64,000 bases of DNA, taken from NCBI GenBank assembly GCA_905250885.1, contig CAJNOQ010000055.1:23759-87758 (forward strand), written 5' to 3'. The notes under the pieces are model-generated. The model was given only the letters and a program-made list of their open reading frames with translations. It was not told the origin of the DNA and did not search any database. This document shows positions 23,638-35,879 of this stretch, piece after piece (within the stretch, counting starts at the first letter, position 1; every line of letters starts with the position of its first letter). This DNA comes from Didymodactylos carnosus. Lineage: Eukaryota > Rotifera > Eurotatoria > Philodinida > Philodinidae. Both the position numbers and the translations under genes were made by a program.

Positions 23638-26600
23638 TTATTTTTTTTGTCGAAATGTATATTTAATATATGGAACATCTTCAACATCAACGCCTTCCAA
23701 ATCTTCACATAACATATCCAATGTCAACGAATGTACATGTGGTGGTATTTCTTTTTTCGTGACAGTTGCATACAATTCTGATATTCTAGAAGAGAAAGAA
23801 CCATTTAGTGTATGAAACTAATTTATTGCAGATGGTTTGCTATGATCATCGAAAGAAAATTTAGCGAGTAAAACATTTGTAGACTTACTTTTTATTCATA
23901 TCTTGAGCTTTATCTTTCTTACGCATGAAATGAGGTGAATAAATGACACTCATTCCGGCAGATAACATTGTAATGACAATTTTGTGTTCTTTCTGAACAC
24001 GAAGATAAACATACAAATGATACCCACAAGATATACAACGTCTTATTGTTTACCTTAAAATATTCAATAAGTTCTTCAACTGTCATATCTCCGTTCACTT
24101 CAAATCGATCCCATAATGAAAATTCGTTACCAAGATACTCGAAAAAAAGAAAAAATTTAATGCATATTACCGAGATTTTTTGTCAAAACAACGTCTTTTA
24201 TTTAATTACTAATTATTAAATTAGAATTTGTACTTTTTACTTTTCTCCACTCGCTCGTTTAAGAATCCTATAGCTGAATCACAATGTTTATTAAAAAATT
24301 TTGTTGTTTAACAAAGACATCAAATTTTTATTGTACTTCTCTTAGAAAGAACATCCGAAATTGATAGACTCATAATTGCCTCCACTCCTGAAGTAATTGA
24401 CAGAAGTTAGACTTTCTCGTGAATTTGTTACGATGAACCGTTTTGATTGGAATAAAACTCCTAAGATACCTCTAACTCAACACGCAGCTCTCAAGCTCTC
24501 AACCGCTGATAAAATGCCATACATGTGCCATACACTTACTTTACTAATTTTTGGTGGCACTGGTTCAGAGAACCCAAAAAATGGTAATGCCATATTAACA
24601 AAACTATTTCGATATGATTCAATCTTCTTATGTTGTTGAAGAAATTTGTAGACTTCCAAACACACAAGACCAGTGACCATTGCCGTTGCTGTTGCTATAG
24701 CTGGAATAATTCTACCAGCAATTTGTTTTGTTTTACTACGATCAGCTGGATCAATTTCATAATTTTCCGCTCTTAAATTTGATGTAGCTGTTATAAAATC
24801 AATATGAAAATTTGTATCATCGTCTTTTTCAAATTCTAATGGTTTTAATTGCACATTCGCTATATCTTCTAATTTTGGCAGTTTTTGTAACAATTGTTGT
24901 AATTCAACTGCTTCATTTTCCCCACTTCCACCACCGATCTCATGTGCTTTCATTTGTTCGTCATTCTCATGTATCGTAACACCTTGTCTTGGTTTAAATT
25001 CAGGTATATGAATTGTTGATACATAATTTTTTACTTCTTGACGATCTTTTAATGGGGGAATAGAATACATTTCAGCACAAAGAGTTGATGCAGCGTAAAT
25101 AAAATCCATATGTAATTTATTTTCAGGATCAAATCGAATTTCATGCGGACAACGTTTGTTACCACTCCAAAAACGTTCACCTTTTGTTGTTACTTGATTG
25201 CGAGGAAAATTAAATAGTAGTTGTACTAATGTATTATGAAATTGTTCTTGAAATATTTGTCGTGCCCATTTAATACAATCTGGAAAAGATTTTGGACGAT
25301 CAGGACCAAGTATACGTTGTACATTATTTATTTCTTCTTGTTTTTGATACGCCGTTAATTTTTTTAAACGTTCAGAAAATGCCTTTTGATCTTTTTGATA
25401 CTCTTGAGCCAATCTTACTGGATTTGTAAATATACCTTCGAAATAATCTCTTGCCCATTCAATTGTATGTTCGATTAAAAATGGAAAATTTCTTAATGTA
25501 CACATTGGAACAGATGGTTCAGGTGGATCATTTGTCGACGAATATGATTCTGTTAAATAGGGAACAACAACCTGAACGCTGGCTTTTGTTCCTAATGTAC
25601 CACTATCAACCAATGGTTTACGATAGTAAACACAACGACGATCGACATATTGTCCTAAAACAATAACAAAAATACAATTAATAAATTATAAATAAAGAAA
25701 TAATTCTTAAATTTAATATTATACTTACGTGCAGAAATATTGTCTAACGCATTGACAACACCGTCTAATTGTTCAAAAAATGCATCATCGTAGACTTTTT
25801 CTGTTTCTGGATCAACACGTTCAATAAATGCTTGGATATTGACAGTATTATTCATCTGTTTAATAGCTTCAGCTGCAACTTTAGATTTCATTTGCTGGAA
25901 AAAAAAATATTGAAAAATAATTTCTTACATAAATGGCTAAATTTATCATACATACCCCAATATTCCATTGTCGAAACAAAAATTGTCGATTTAAATTTGA
26001 TTTTTCAATACTATCCATATCTGTCACATAAATAGCACCATTTTTTCCGCATCCAATGCCCATCATAGCAAAATTTTTGAGCATTTCACAACCGATGGCT
26101 CCCGAACCAACCTAAACAGAAGTTTAAGATTTATTAGTTAACTATTATTAATAAACTCAACATACGAAATAAACAAAATACGCATAGCTTTACAGACGTC
26201 AAGCACCAAATTCATAAATGTAAACGTATAAAACGATAGTTCAGGAAGAATCATTCTTATCTCTTACGAAAGGTAGTTACTAAAAAATGGCTTCAACACA
26301 AACACTAAGATTTCGCAAAACAGTTAAATAGATAGAAAAAGACTGAAGGTGCTTGATCAGATGGTATTTCAAAAGGAGCAGTGGGTTAATCTAATACGGA
26401 ATATACGTTACATTCTCATATCACAAATGAACCAGGCAAAACTGCTACGAATTAGAGAAATTTTATACTTGTAATCGCAGAGATTTCTTCTTACTAGTTC
26501 ATCATGATTAAAAGTACTTACAACAAAATATTTCGATGCTGCAAGCTTCTCTTGAAATTCTTCTCCAAATACAATTGTTTGCGAGTAGTACCGTGAATTT

Positions 26601-26638
26601 TTATTAACTGGTTTCATTGAGGGTACATCCGTTGGCGA

Positions 26639-26674
<36 letters not shown>

Positions 26675-29600
26675 AGAATCGCTTGACGGTGGATTAAAAA
26701 TATTTTCTGGTAAGCATTCTATTGCATCAAAATACAAAAATTGCTTGATTGGTTTAAATTTGCCTGTAACAGCCTGAAAAAAATTAAGATAACAAACGAC
26801 AAGTTAAAGTTAACCACACCTTTTTTTTTACATACTTTCATAACTTCTTGAGCAGCTATTCCGCCAATCACAGCTTGTATTGGACATAAGTCACCAGTAC
26901 ATATCTTTGAAAATAAATGCATCACGTGTTTATTCAATTCATCCGTGATCGGCTTATCAGGTGTTTTACAATTGATTTCTTTTGTTAATTCATAAAATTT
27001 TTCAGCATCGTTCTAAATAAATATATAAAAGTTTTTCTTTTATGTTTTATTCATTTCTTCTGCCTACTTACATCATCCCAAGGTTTGGGTAATCCATTAT
27101 ATTTTACTCTGTATGCCGATAACGCTTGAAATGCGAGATGTAAATTCGCAGGCATATACATTTTAGCAAAGTCACAGATTGACATTTCTGGCTCAGATAA
27201 TGATTGAGAAAATGATTTCTAAATGCAAATCAGCACATAATATTAGATTCTCTTCTGTTATGCAAAAACTAAAAGTATAAACGTACAAACTGCATTGTTT
27301 CTGGTTTTTTCACTTCTGTCACTGTTCCACCGCCGGCATATTTTCCAAAAGCAGATGTATCTGCAATTGTGAAGGTGTAGGGACCTTTTAATAAAACAAA
27401 AAATCGTTAAGTTATCCATATTCTAAATCGTTGTTGCCAAACATAGCTGGACAAAAAGCTTTTAATCTACACGTGTAGGGATTAGAAATATTGCAACGAA
27501 GAAAAAACTGAATACACACTTGGTACAGTTATTTTATATTCTTGACCATTAACTTCCGTCATGCCTTTCACACCGGAAAATGTAACATATGTTCCCTCTT
27601 CGAATCCATGACGTGTGTCAGCCGATAGAAAAACAACACCTGGATTATCCTAAATAAAATTCGAAAATTCATGTAATTACCTAGTCATAAGAATCATCAT
27701 TCATTTTCATACGTACATTACTAATTTCTGTTACAATTTGCATAATTGGATTTTCACCAGTTGTATCAAATACTTGAAAGTCTTCACCAAAATCACAAAA
27801 AATTTGACTAAAAAAGAGACGATAAAAATATCAACTATGAATTTGTATCGGATTTTAAACACTCTTATAACTTACCCGAATAATCCTTTTGTATCAGCTA
27901 GTACAAATTTAATATTATTTGCATGGCAATAATCACCAATCTTGATTTGCTCATCAAGCACTGCTTCAGTTAATACAAATACCTAGAAGAGAAAACGTCA
28001 CCTTTTGAAATACTGATCACGTAGCACAAAAACTAAAAATCTTCCGTTGAACTAAGTAAAAAAATTTTTTTTTAATTATTTTGTTGTACAACTTACGTTG
28101 ATCTTTTTCCTTTGGATATATTCGGCATTTAATTCTTCTGATGAATAACTAACTTCAACATAATTATTTAATTCAGCCAATTTTTTTTGTGAAGCTTCAG
28201 CACGATTCTTTCCAATATCTGCTTCGGTAAAAAAATACTACAAAAATAGGAAACAAAATTTCTGGTAATTTCAATTGATAGTTTATAGATTGTATAAACA
28301 CATACCTGAGACGATAAATCAGCATATGTAACACTATTACAATCATGGATAACAACCGATCTAACACCGCCTAATACAATATTTTTCGCTATTTCAACTC
28401 CAAGACCTCGCATACCAGATATAAGAACATTGGAACCGGATAAAGCTTGCATTGCTTCTCGTCCCATAACATACAACATTCGACTATAAAGACCTTCATC
28501 AATGTCTCGTGGAGTTACTGGCACTTGTGTAGATGTCATTTGGTTTGTTGTTGTTGTAGTACGATTTGTCATACTATTACTGTTCTAAAATAGACGAGAA
28601 AATGAACACTAATCATAGTAGTGGATTGAGAGAACAAGAAAATATTCAGATATGCAAGTGAAGGACGTTGAAGTAGAGCTTAGTGAAAGAATGTTTAAGT
28701 AGAAAAAACAAGTGTCTAGGTCGCTCTTCCCAGTCTATATAGTAACATTGCAAACAATGATAAAAAGATGCTAAACGCCTGTAGAGAAAAAATCTAACAA
28801 TATATAAATAAAATCAGACGCTTACAACATCGATCTGACAAACACATTGTGCTATGTTACACTTTCTGAATGTATTGATCGAGAAACAACCGTGATTTTC
28901 AACCTTATCTGTCAAACAAAAATTGCTTTTAATAAAAAAAATTCGAACATATACCAAATTTTCTGTAGACAGGTCAAAAATAGTTAATATTTTTTTTTTC
29001 AATTCGCTTTATTGTATTTAGATACGATTCTATAGATTATTTTTTCTTCTTATTTCATCATGTTTTATAACACGTTGATGCGAACGCGGTTATTATTGTT
29101 AGTATATAGAGGATAAAAAAAAAAGAGAAAGAAAGGAAATAAAGGCAACGTGTTCTACGTCATGTTTTACTAATATAACTAAATTCTATGAGTCATCATT
29201 CAAATGATAGATCTGTTAAAATAAAATAATTTAATTAATAGATTATAATTGTACAACATTAAAAACAAAAGAGACTTTATGGATAATTTATAATTTTTAA
29301 TTAATACCTATTAAATTCTTTACATGTGTTGTTGTATGAGTGTATACGTATGATTGGGTATAAATCTGAACATTAACGATTGTGAAAAGTAGTATGTCAT
29401 ATGACGATTCATTTTTTCTTCTTTCTGCTTTTGCTTAAATATTTTTCTTTTCTTTCTTAACCCTGTTATTTCAAATGTTTGAGTTTTTCTCCCTCCGTAA
29501 CCTATCATCATTTTCTTCGTGTTCTTGCCGTCTGCGAGATGGAAAAAAAATAACTATAGAAGAAAAACTATAGGAAAAAGCAATTGTCACCTTCATTATA

Positions 29601-31335
29601 CGAAGACGGGAACTTTTTTTTTTCTTCTTCTTTCTTCATGTGTCACCTCTTCGCTAAAAAAATGATGATGTTTGGTTAACAAAATAGAAAAAAAATTTTT
29701 TTTTTAATTTTACTTTCTACTGTTGAACAACTGTTGACCTTTATGGCACCCTTTCTTTTTGAGCTTTTCCTATTTATCAACATTTTATCTTGATAATTCG
29801 GTAAGAAATCTGTCATCCATTAGCCTATTTTACTTTTACTAAATTTTATGTACATTGCAATAATGAACAAAATTTTAATCTCTTATTCATAGGAGACATA
29901 CTTAGATTGCAAGATAACAATTATAAAAAGGTCTAGTCGAAACTTTTGTCTCGAATTTAATGACCTAGATGATCAGATAATACATCAATTATGTTCATCA
30001 TTAAAGTCATTAGTTTTTATAATCAATATTTGTAAAAACTCTCTTTAAATTATTGTCTGAATGATGAACAATTAATTTTTATCCGACACACAAAAAATTT
30101 AACATTTTAAAAAGACAACAACTTGTAACCATTTCATATCTGACTCAAAGAAATAATAGAAACGAGAATATTCTCGATTGAAAAGGACTTGGAAAATAAA
30201 GAATTCATCTACTATATCTGATTTATATGCTAAAAAGTTTAAAATCATTTTTTTCTTAGCAAAAATATCTTGATAATAGAATAATGCAAGTCAATATTGA
30301 TTTACTTCCCTTTTTTTTAACAAGGATATAAAAGAATGGGAAAAACTCTAATTATTATTTTTGAGTTTTAGAAAAATTACAACTTAACAAATATTTCAAG
30401 CTAATGAGAAATTTAGCTATGAAATTCGGTAATAAACAAGGTAATATGTTTAAATGCTTACATAAAGAAAACAAAAGCTGATTCTTAATCTGTAAACATC
30501 GATGCAATTTGCTGTTTGAACTAAATTAAAGATCAATACTCACGCCTATTCTTGAATTTTTAAAACAATTACACCAATAACGAACCATATTATCCGGACC
30601 TTATTTTATACCTGTTTCCTACTTTTTAAAATAATTATTACTCTCTGTCTATGAAATATTTTTCTTGGAAAATAGAATACTTTTTTTTCTGCTTTATAAC
30701 GTTAAAGTTTGAAAAGAGATAATCGTTATGGCAAAAAATAAGTTGACAATTTTTAACTAAAAACAGAAAACTCTTCTCATTTCTATCAAGATGTATCATC
30801 AAAACGTATCCCATCTGATATTTAGCTTAAATCAATGATTGTAAAATATAATGTAACTTTTAATTATAATATTGCCCAGAATAGCAATGTCTTTTTCAAA
30901 AATATTTAATAAACGCAGGTTTAGTTAAAGAATGACAAGATGCAATTTATCCTAAAGATAAATTAACAGTTTGTGAAAATTTCGCAAGGTCTAGAAAGTA
31001 TAAAATTGATCATGAATCGAAAATATGAAATTGAACATTAAAACTAACAAACAGAGAAAATTTATTCAGATAATAAAAGTTATACTTACTCCATTACTAA
31101 ATCCATTTTGATGAGATCCAGACTCTGTATGATCCATTGCATCTATACCATTATTATTATTTGACATGTCGTCGCCGTTTTCAGATGATTTGAATCGTTT
31201 TGGATTAGGAAAATCAAACAAACGATGATCGTCTCCTTCCGAACTGATTTCTTTTGTTATGGACGAAATTGTGATTGTTGTTGATGTTGTTGTTGTCGTA
31301 GTTATAGATGATTGTTGTAAATGATCAGAAGACAT
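23638..31335 (-). CDS. UBA1: Ubiquitin-activating enzyme E1
   Basis: E1 enzyme that adenylates ubiquitin's C-terminus and passes it as a thioester to E2s. Sixteen exons join in phase to about 1146 residues: 31335-31090, 28584-28306, 28237-28097, 27982-27876, 27807-27717, 27649-27520, 27384-27287, 27218-27072, 27012-26836, 26773-26522, 26111-25956, 25894-25729, 25654-24540, 24137-24054, 23992-23889 and 23785-23638. The order is: Ser/Thr/Asn-rich N-terminal extension, inactive adenylation half ([15 protein letters not shown]), four-helix region, active adenylation half ([26 protein letters not shown]), catalytic cysteine near residue 715 in [10 protein letters not shown], then the ubiquitin-fold domain ([10 protein letters not shown] to [10 protein letters not shown]). 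It is longer than human UBA1 (1058) because of the N-terminal extension and a 12-threonine run at about 506-517. UBA1 rather than UBA6/UBA7 is the best fit. Confidence 0.97.
28585..31089 (-). other. First coding intron of UBA1
   Basis: 2.5-kb AT-rich intron after codon 82. All other UBA1 introns are under about 420 nt. No exon or mobile element was recognised in it; regulatory sequence is possible. Confidence 0.7.
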
Positions 31336-32864
31336 TTAAACGAACAGCAACATCGGCAAATTTTCCAAAAATTACTCTTTTATTTTCACCGGTTCAACTT
31401 TATCTGCAAGAAAAATAAATAAAAATTAAAATGTCTAATTGTGATTTATAATCATATCTATTCAATCGCCTATTAGTGACTGTACGATGTGAATTAAGCC
31501 AATTGACTAGAATGAATAGTCGACACTGTCTCAAACTGTATTTATAGAGAAGAGAGCACCGTACGACCTACACAATTTCTTTTTTTGTGTATCGCATACA
31601 TAGCATAGTACACATGGGAGGGAAAGACACGACATCACAGAGAGATGCGAAGAGAGAGAGAGAGACAGAGAGAGTGTATCAGCATATGAGAGACAACCAA
31701 TCATATAAAAGAAATTATACGATAAAGTGCATTAAAGCGTACCGTATTACGTCTTAAACAGCGTTAAACTAGTGGTCGACATACACGAAATAATTAGTAA
31801 TTTTACAAGCCCCTTATGAAATTGAGTATTTGTGACGAATGTGCGCGCTATGTATATAAGGTGCCATTAATTTAAAAACGGAGCAGAATTTTGTTTCGTC
31901 ATCTTTTAGCGTGATTGGATAGAGCTGAATAAGCAAAAATGATTTTTAATTTTTTTAAGGAACACTTTTCTAAAGGAACAAAATCTAAAATTCTGAAAAA
32001 CCCTTTAGTTTTAAAAATACTTAACTTTTTTTCTTTTTCGTTCTTATAACTTTTCGAAAGTATTTGTTCACATTCAGCATCAAAAACTGAGTATGGGTAT
32101 GATGCCTGATTGAGATCGAAGTCAAAGGTCTATCCAGTATGGATGCCTTGGACTCCCCCTGTAAAAAGTTCCTAAGCAATTTTGCAAACCTAGCTAGTTT
32201 TTTATTTTGTGAAAAAATGAAGCCGACTTTTTATTTCGTTAGAACCATTAAACGAGCTTTATAAGAATATATCGCTTTTTTCTTAATTTTGTTTCATCAC
32301 TGAGAAAATTCATTTTTTCTAGATCAGGAGCGAAAAACTCGGAATTTTGCCCGTAATTCTCTCCATCAAAATTCATTTTTTATACAATAAAAATATTATA
32401 TTTGAAATCAGCGTCTAAAACTGAGTCGAACGATATCCATGTCGAAAATTGTTGTTGATTTTCATTGTTTGGTGAAAATCTTAGTGATTTTTTGACGTAA
32501 AAATTGAAAAAAAAAACAAAAGTGGTCGAATAGGATAAAAAAAGTATATCATTCGAATCCATTTTTAAACATCTTTTTCTTTACGTTGATATTTACAGAT
32601 AAAGTGAACAAAATATATTCCCGTTTCGTGCCCGCCGTAAGATGAAACTACATTACACTTCATTTGTTGCTTCTCCTGTTTTCTGCACTGGAGATATAGA
32701 TATTCATTTTATTAAACTGTGAAAAATCTACATATCGTTATTTTTTTAACGTGTGATTAGGAATTATCATGTTTATACTTATTTATAGATTTTGATGTAA
32801 TATTAACAACAAAAAAGATGATGGGTAGCTAGGAAGAGCAGCGGTTCCGTTATCTAAGAGAACA
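31336..32864. other. Divergent intergenic region between UBA1 and the NDUFB6-like locus
   Basis: 1.5 kb containing the UBA1 5' region. A possible 5'-UTR splice acceptor on the minus strand (CTTGCAG) lies near 31404. A GA-rich simple repeat is at 31649-31674. No gene was seen. Confidence 0.5.
31649..31674. repeat. (GA)n-rich simple repeat
   Basis: GAGAGAGAGAGAGACAGAGAGAG run about 315 nt upstream of the UBA1 start codon. Confidence 0.85.
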
Positions 32865-34178
32865 TTGGGAAATTGGGAATGTTTCCAATACAAGAACGTC
32901 AATTTTGACATACAACCATTTAAATATGAAGGAAATAGATTACCATTTAAAATGACTAATGAAGAACGTCTATGGCATAATCAATGGTTAGAAGGTACGT
33001 TGAGTATTTTTCTTTGTTCATCTACTACATATAAAACAAATCTGTGCTCATAGACAGTTGACAGACGAAAGAAAAACAGAATGTTTCCTAATAGAAACTG
33101 CTTTGACTTCACGTTAAAATTTCAAGTCGTATCTTTTAATTTTGTTTTGTAGATCAAGTATTACATTCAGACGAATCTCAAAATGTAATTTAATAAATTA
33201 CGTTTGAATCCCATACGTTATAACTAGATGGGTTTTTGGGATAACCTGTTTAATAAAATTCGTCCGATGATTGTAAGTTATTCCTTCCACTGTATTCCTA
33301 ATTCACGTAACATCTTGTTTCATTTTCTTTTTGTCTTCATTCGATAACAGTCGTTAGAAAACTGAATATATCAAGATTGTAAGTTCGTTATCCTATCCTA
33401 GAGAATTAATTTTAATACTTTTATACGCTGTATTTACCGCTGTATTTTTGAGCTGTTATAAAAATTATTAGAATAGTTTGCGTTCAGAGGGAGAGAAAGC
33501 ACCGTTCATATAATCAGCATTCTTCCTAAGACACTAGTTTTTTGTATTAGAGTGGGTATACGCCCCGTTTACGTTACAAAAATATTGATGATCCGTTACA
33601 TAGATCTTTTATTTACTTATTATTACTTTTGTAGAAAACAGGTACGCGTTTGTTTCAAATATATATATACATATACTTGTGACATCATTTGTGGTACTTA
33701 TTATATGTGCGCGAGTCAAAATACGATAAAATAGATAGTACCATATTTCAAAGCACTATAGCGTAGGTGTTGTTAAATAAAACATCTACAATTCTTGTTT
33801 CACCCCTTCATTTTCATCTATATTACACTTGGAAAATTGTACTGACAGAAACGGAATAAAATAGTCACAGTAAATTAACAATACTTCAGTTGTTTTCTGT
33901 TTGAATCATACTTTTTTTGTAACTACATTGTGAATATCCATTTTTAGCATTGGGAAATTGCAGGCGGTGCAACTTTTTACGGTTACAAAGAGGATTGACT
34001 TGTTGTAAGTGTGTTGACATGTTACGGGTTTATGTCGATTAACAGACATCATTTCTATGTTTTTTTCTTGTTCTAGGGCACTGGTGCAGAAAAAGAGAAA
34101 TATTTAACCTCACAAGATTATTATGATCGTCGGTTTCAAGCTCGTACAGCATATCGTTATTCTGAACATAAATATTAA
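32865..34178 (+). pseudogene. NDUFB6-like complex I accessory subunit, apparently broken
   Basis: NDUFB6 (B17) is a single-pass accessory subunit of mitochondrial complex I. Exon-like segments: about 32865-32994 (FDIQPFKYEGNRLPFK, MTNEERLWHNQWLE), 33153-33184 (DQVLHSDESQN), 33228-33272 (MGFWDNLFNKIRPMI), 33948-34004 (HWEIAGGATFYGYKED, TGA, LV) and 34077-34178 (ending DYYDRRFQARTAYRYSEHKY, TAA). Family motifs match EERxWRKQWLKDQ, MGPMEKFWNKF and a C-terminal DRGFK-like block. The first segment has no ATG before the conserved region (TAG upstream at 32828-32830; first ATG at 32952). The fourth has an in-frame TGA at 33996-33998, about where relatives carry Trp. The middle (33273-33947), where part of the membrane segment should lie, is unresolved; one candidate segment at about 33350-33380 also contains TGA. 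Probable pseudogene; an unusual splice pattern is the alternative. Confidence 0.55.
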
Positions 34179-34457
34179 ACTTTCCCTTCACTTGTTTTCG
34201 TCACGAGATATAAAGCGTTGTCGTTTATTATTTTTGTATACAACAGTATTAAAACTGCATGTGAGATTTTGTATTTGCGTAGATTTGTAATTGTTAACTT
34301 GTTTGTTTGATTTTTTACAAATAAATAGATTAAACACAAATTTGTTCTATTCGCATCTAAAGTAGAGAAAATGGAACTAACAGCTCATTACTTGAAAATG
34401 CATCGTTCAGATTGAATAGCGGCGTTCTTTTAATACCTATTTTAATTTGATTTAAGT

Positions 34458-34871
34458 ATGGATTTTATACGTGATTCTATTCAACCATTATCAAATTATG
34501 AAACATATTTGATCGTTAAACAAGTACATGAAAATGAAAAACAAATGCGTCGAAATGCCGATCGAACATTCGAACATAATAATATTGGTTTAAATACTGT
34601 TACTTATGAAACATTGAAATATCTGGAAAATACATCGTGTATCGAACAAACAGAAGAAATAATGAAAACATTCTATAATTGTGTCAAAGACAAATATAAT
34701 TTGAGAAAATTGGAAATTTTACAAATGTTAAATTTACGTCCATCAACGCCCGTTGAATTACAATTGATTATAGAAGATTCTGAAACACGTTTAAGCGATC
34801 AACAAATCGATGAATTATTAAATATAATAGTCACACTGTTACCTGGAAAAGAAATGATGGATACACAATGA
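34458..34871 (+). CDS. CRCP: RNA polymerase III subunit RPC9
   Basis: Rpb4-like stalk subunit of RNA polymerase III, which pairs with RPC8. It is 137 residues in one exon, close to human CRCP (148). Family blocks in order: LSNYETYLIVKQV (human LLSNYEVFQLL), LNTVTYETLKYLENTSC (human LNTITYETLKYISKTPC), KLEILQMLNLRPSTPVELQL (human KLQLLNHRPVTAVEIQL) and DSETRLSDQQIDELLNI (human ESEERLTEEQIEALLHT). The ATG at 34458 opens just before the first conserved block. The gene ends TGA. It sits 280 nt after the NDUFB6-like locus on the same strand. Confidence 0.95.
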   Translation: MDFIRDSIQPLSNYETYLIVKQVHENEKQMRRNADRTFEHNNIGLNTVTYETLKYLENTSCIEQTEEIMKTFYNCVKDKYNLRKLEILQMLNLRPSTPVELQLIIEDSETRLSDQQIDELLNIIVTLLPGKEMMDTQ

Positions 34872-34971
34872 CAATTTACAAGTGTTGCTCATAAACTCAG
34901 AAAAATGGTGATGCTAATTTATTTAATATAACAAACAACTGGAAAAATATACCTCAGCTAGAAATTGTATA

Positions 34972-35254
34972 GTGTGGTTACAAATCATAAGATCTACTAC
35001 TAAACTATAGTGATGTCCAAAGGCATGGTACATTCCTACCCACTGAGCTATCGAGACACAGTTTAATCACATCTTTCTAGTGTATGTTTTTCAAATAGAG
35101 AGCATAGTCGATTAATGAGTATCTGGTGTAGTCTAAGTTCTCGTTCATTCTAGTTAGAATGCAGATGATCAAACATACGTTTTATTAAAAGGTCATACAC
35201 TGGAAAGATGTGGTTGAAGGGTTAGATCTTGTAATTTGGTGTTTTGTAACCACA
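34972..35254. repeat. Foldback element with a tRNA A-box-like arm
   Basis: Outer 12-nt perfect inverted repeats TGTGGTTACAAA (34972-34983) and TTTGTAACCACA (35243-35254). Inner repeats CACATCTTTCTAGTGTATG (35068-35086) and CATACACTGGAAAGATGTG (35194-35212) differ at one position. On the minus strand near 35034-35060 is TAGCTCAGTGGGTAGGA, which resembles a tRNA D-arm/A box. No complete tRNA cloverleaf could be built. Confidence 0.6.
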
Positions 35255-35649
35255 TTGGGCTGGATTCAACTTCCAATCCAGATATATTTTTCAATTGTGT
35301 TCTATATTAAAAATAAATATTGAAGATTTTTTAAACTTTTTTTTGCTGTTTTGACATTATCTAATGCATAGATGCTCAGTTTCATATTCTCTATTCAGAT
35401 CAGATGTTTGTTTGTTTAGATGAATAATGTTTGATCTCACCAATTTTTCTTGACAACAAGCACGTTGGTGTGTTACTATTGTACGTGTAATTTGATATTT
35501 TTCTCATAAATATTCACAGAAAAAAAAAATCAACGTAAAACATCATTTTTCTTTAATTACTTTTTTCTCTCCTGTTTTGTTCATCATCAATTAGTCAATC
35601 CCGCTTGCAATTGTATACTGTCTGATTTAGTCGATCACTATGCCATGTT

Positions 35650-35865
35650 TTGTCTCACTTTTTGCGTTTTAGTAATTTTAATTATTTCGCTCTTTGTTTT
35701 AGTTTTAATTGTCTCTTATCGTTATTAGGTGTGCTATTCATGTCATTTTTGCTTGAAGATAATTTATTAGTCTATTACATTTTTTTAATACCCTCAACAG
35801 TTGTTATTGCACTGACATTATACGGTTTGCGTTGGTTAGGTTTACAGTTATTTATAAATAATTAA
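35650..35865 (+). CDS. PIGY: PIG-Y-like GPI-GlcNAc transferase subunit (start unresolved)
   Basis: PIG-Y is a small two-span ER membrane subunit of the GPI-N-acetylglucosaminyltransferase complex (first step of GPI-anchor synthesis). The frame ends VYYIFLIPSTVVIALTLYGL then RWLGLQLFINN and TAA; human PIGY ends CFYSLLLPITIPVYVFFHLW TWMGIKLFRHN, with the same spacing to the C-terminus. An upstream hydrophobic stretch (NCLLSLLGVLFMSFLLEDN) corresponds to the first membrane span. The frame is open back to a TGA near 35621 but has no ATG before 35740. Two ATGs at about 35640 and 35645 are in other frames; the second opens a 27-residue hydrophobic peptide. The start may come from an upstream exon. 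TMEM199/VMA12 begins 14 nt after the stop. Confidence 0.75.
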   Translation: MSHFLRFSNFNYFALCFSFNCLLSLLGVLFMSFLLEDNLLVYYIFLIPSTVVIALTLYGLRWLGLQLFINN

Positions 35866-35879
35866 TTAAACAAAAAACA

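Noticed and set aside
24397-24639. Plus-strand frame opposite the UBA1 3' region
   Set aside because: It is antisense to UBA1 exon 13 and its donor site; no domain or independent splice signals.
35034-35090. Possible tRNA gene on the minus strand
   Set aside because: Only an A-box/D-arm-like string is present. No anticodon arm, T arm or matching acceptor stem could be formed.
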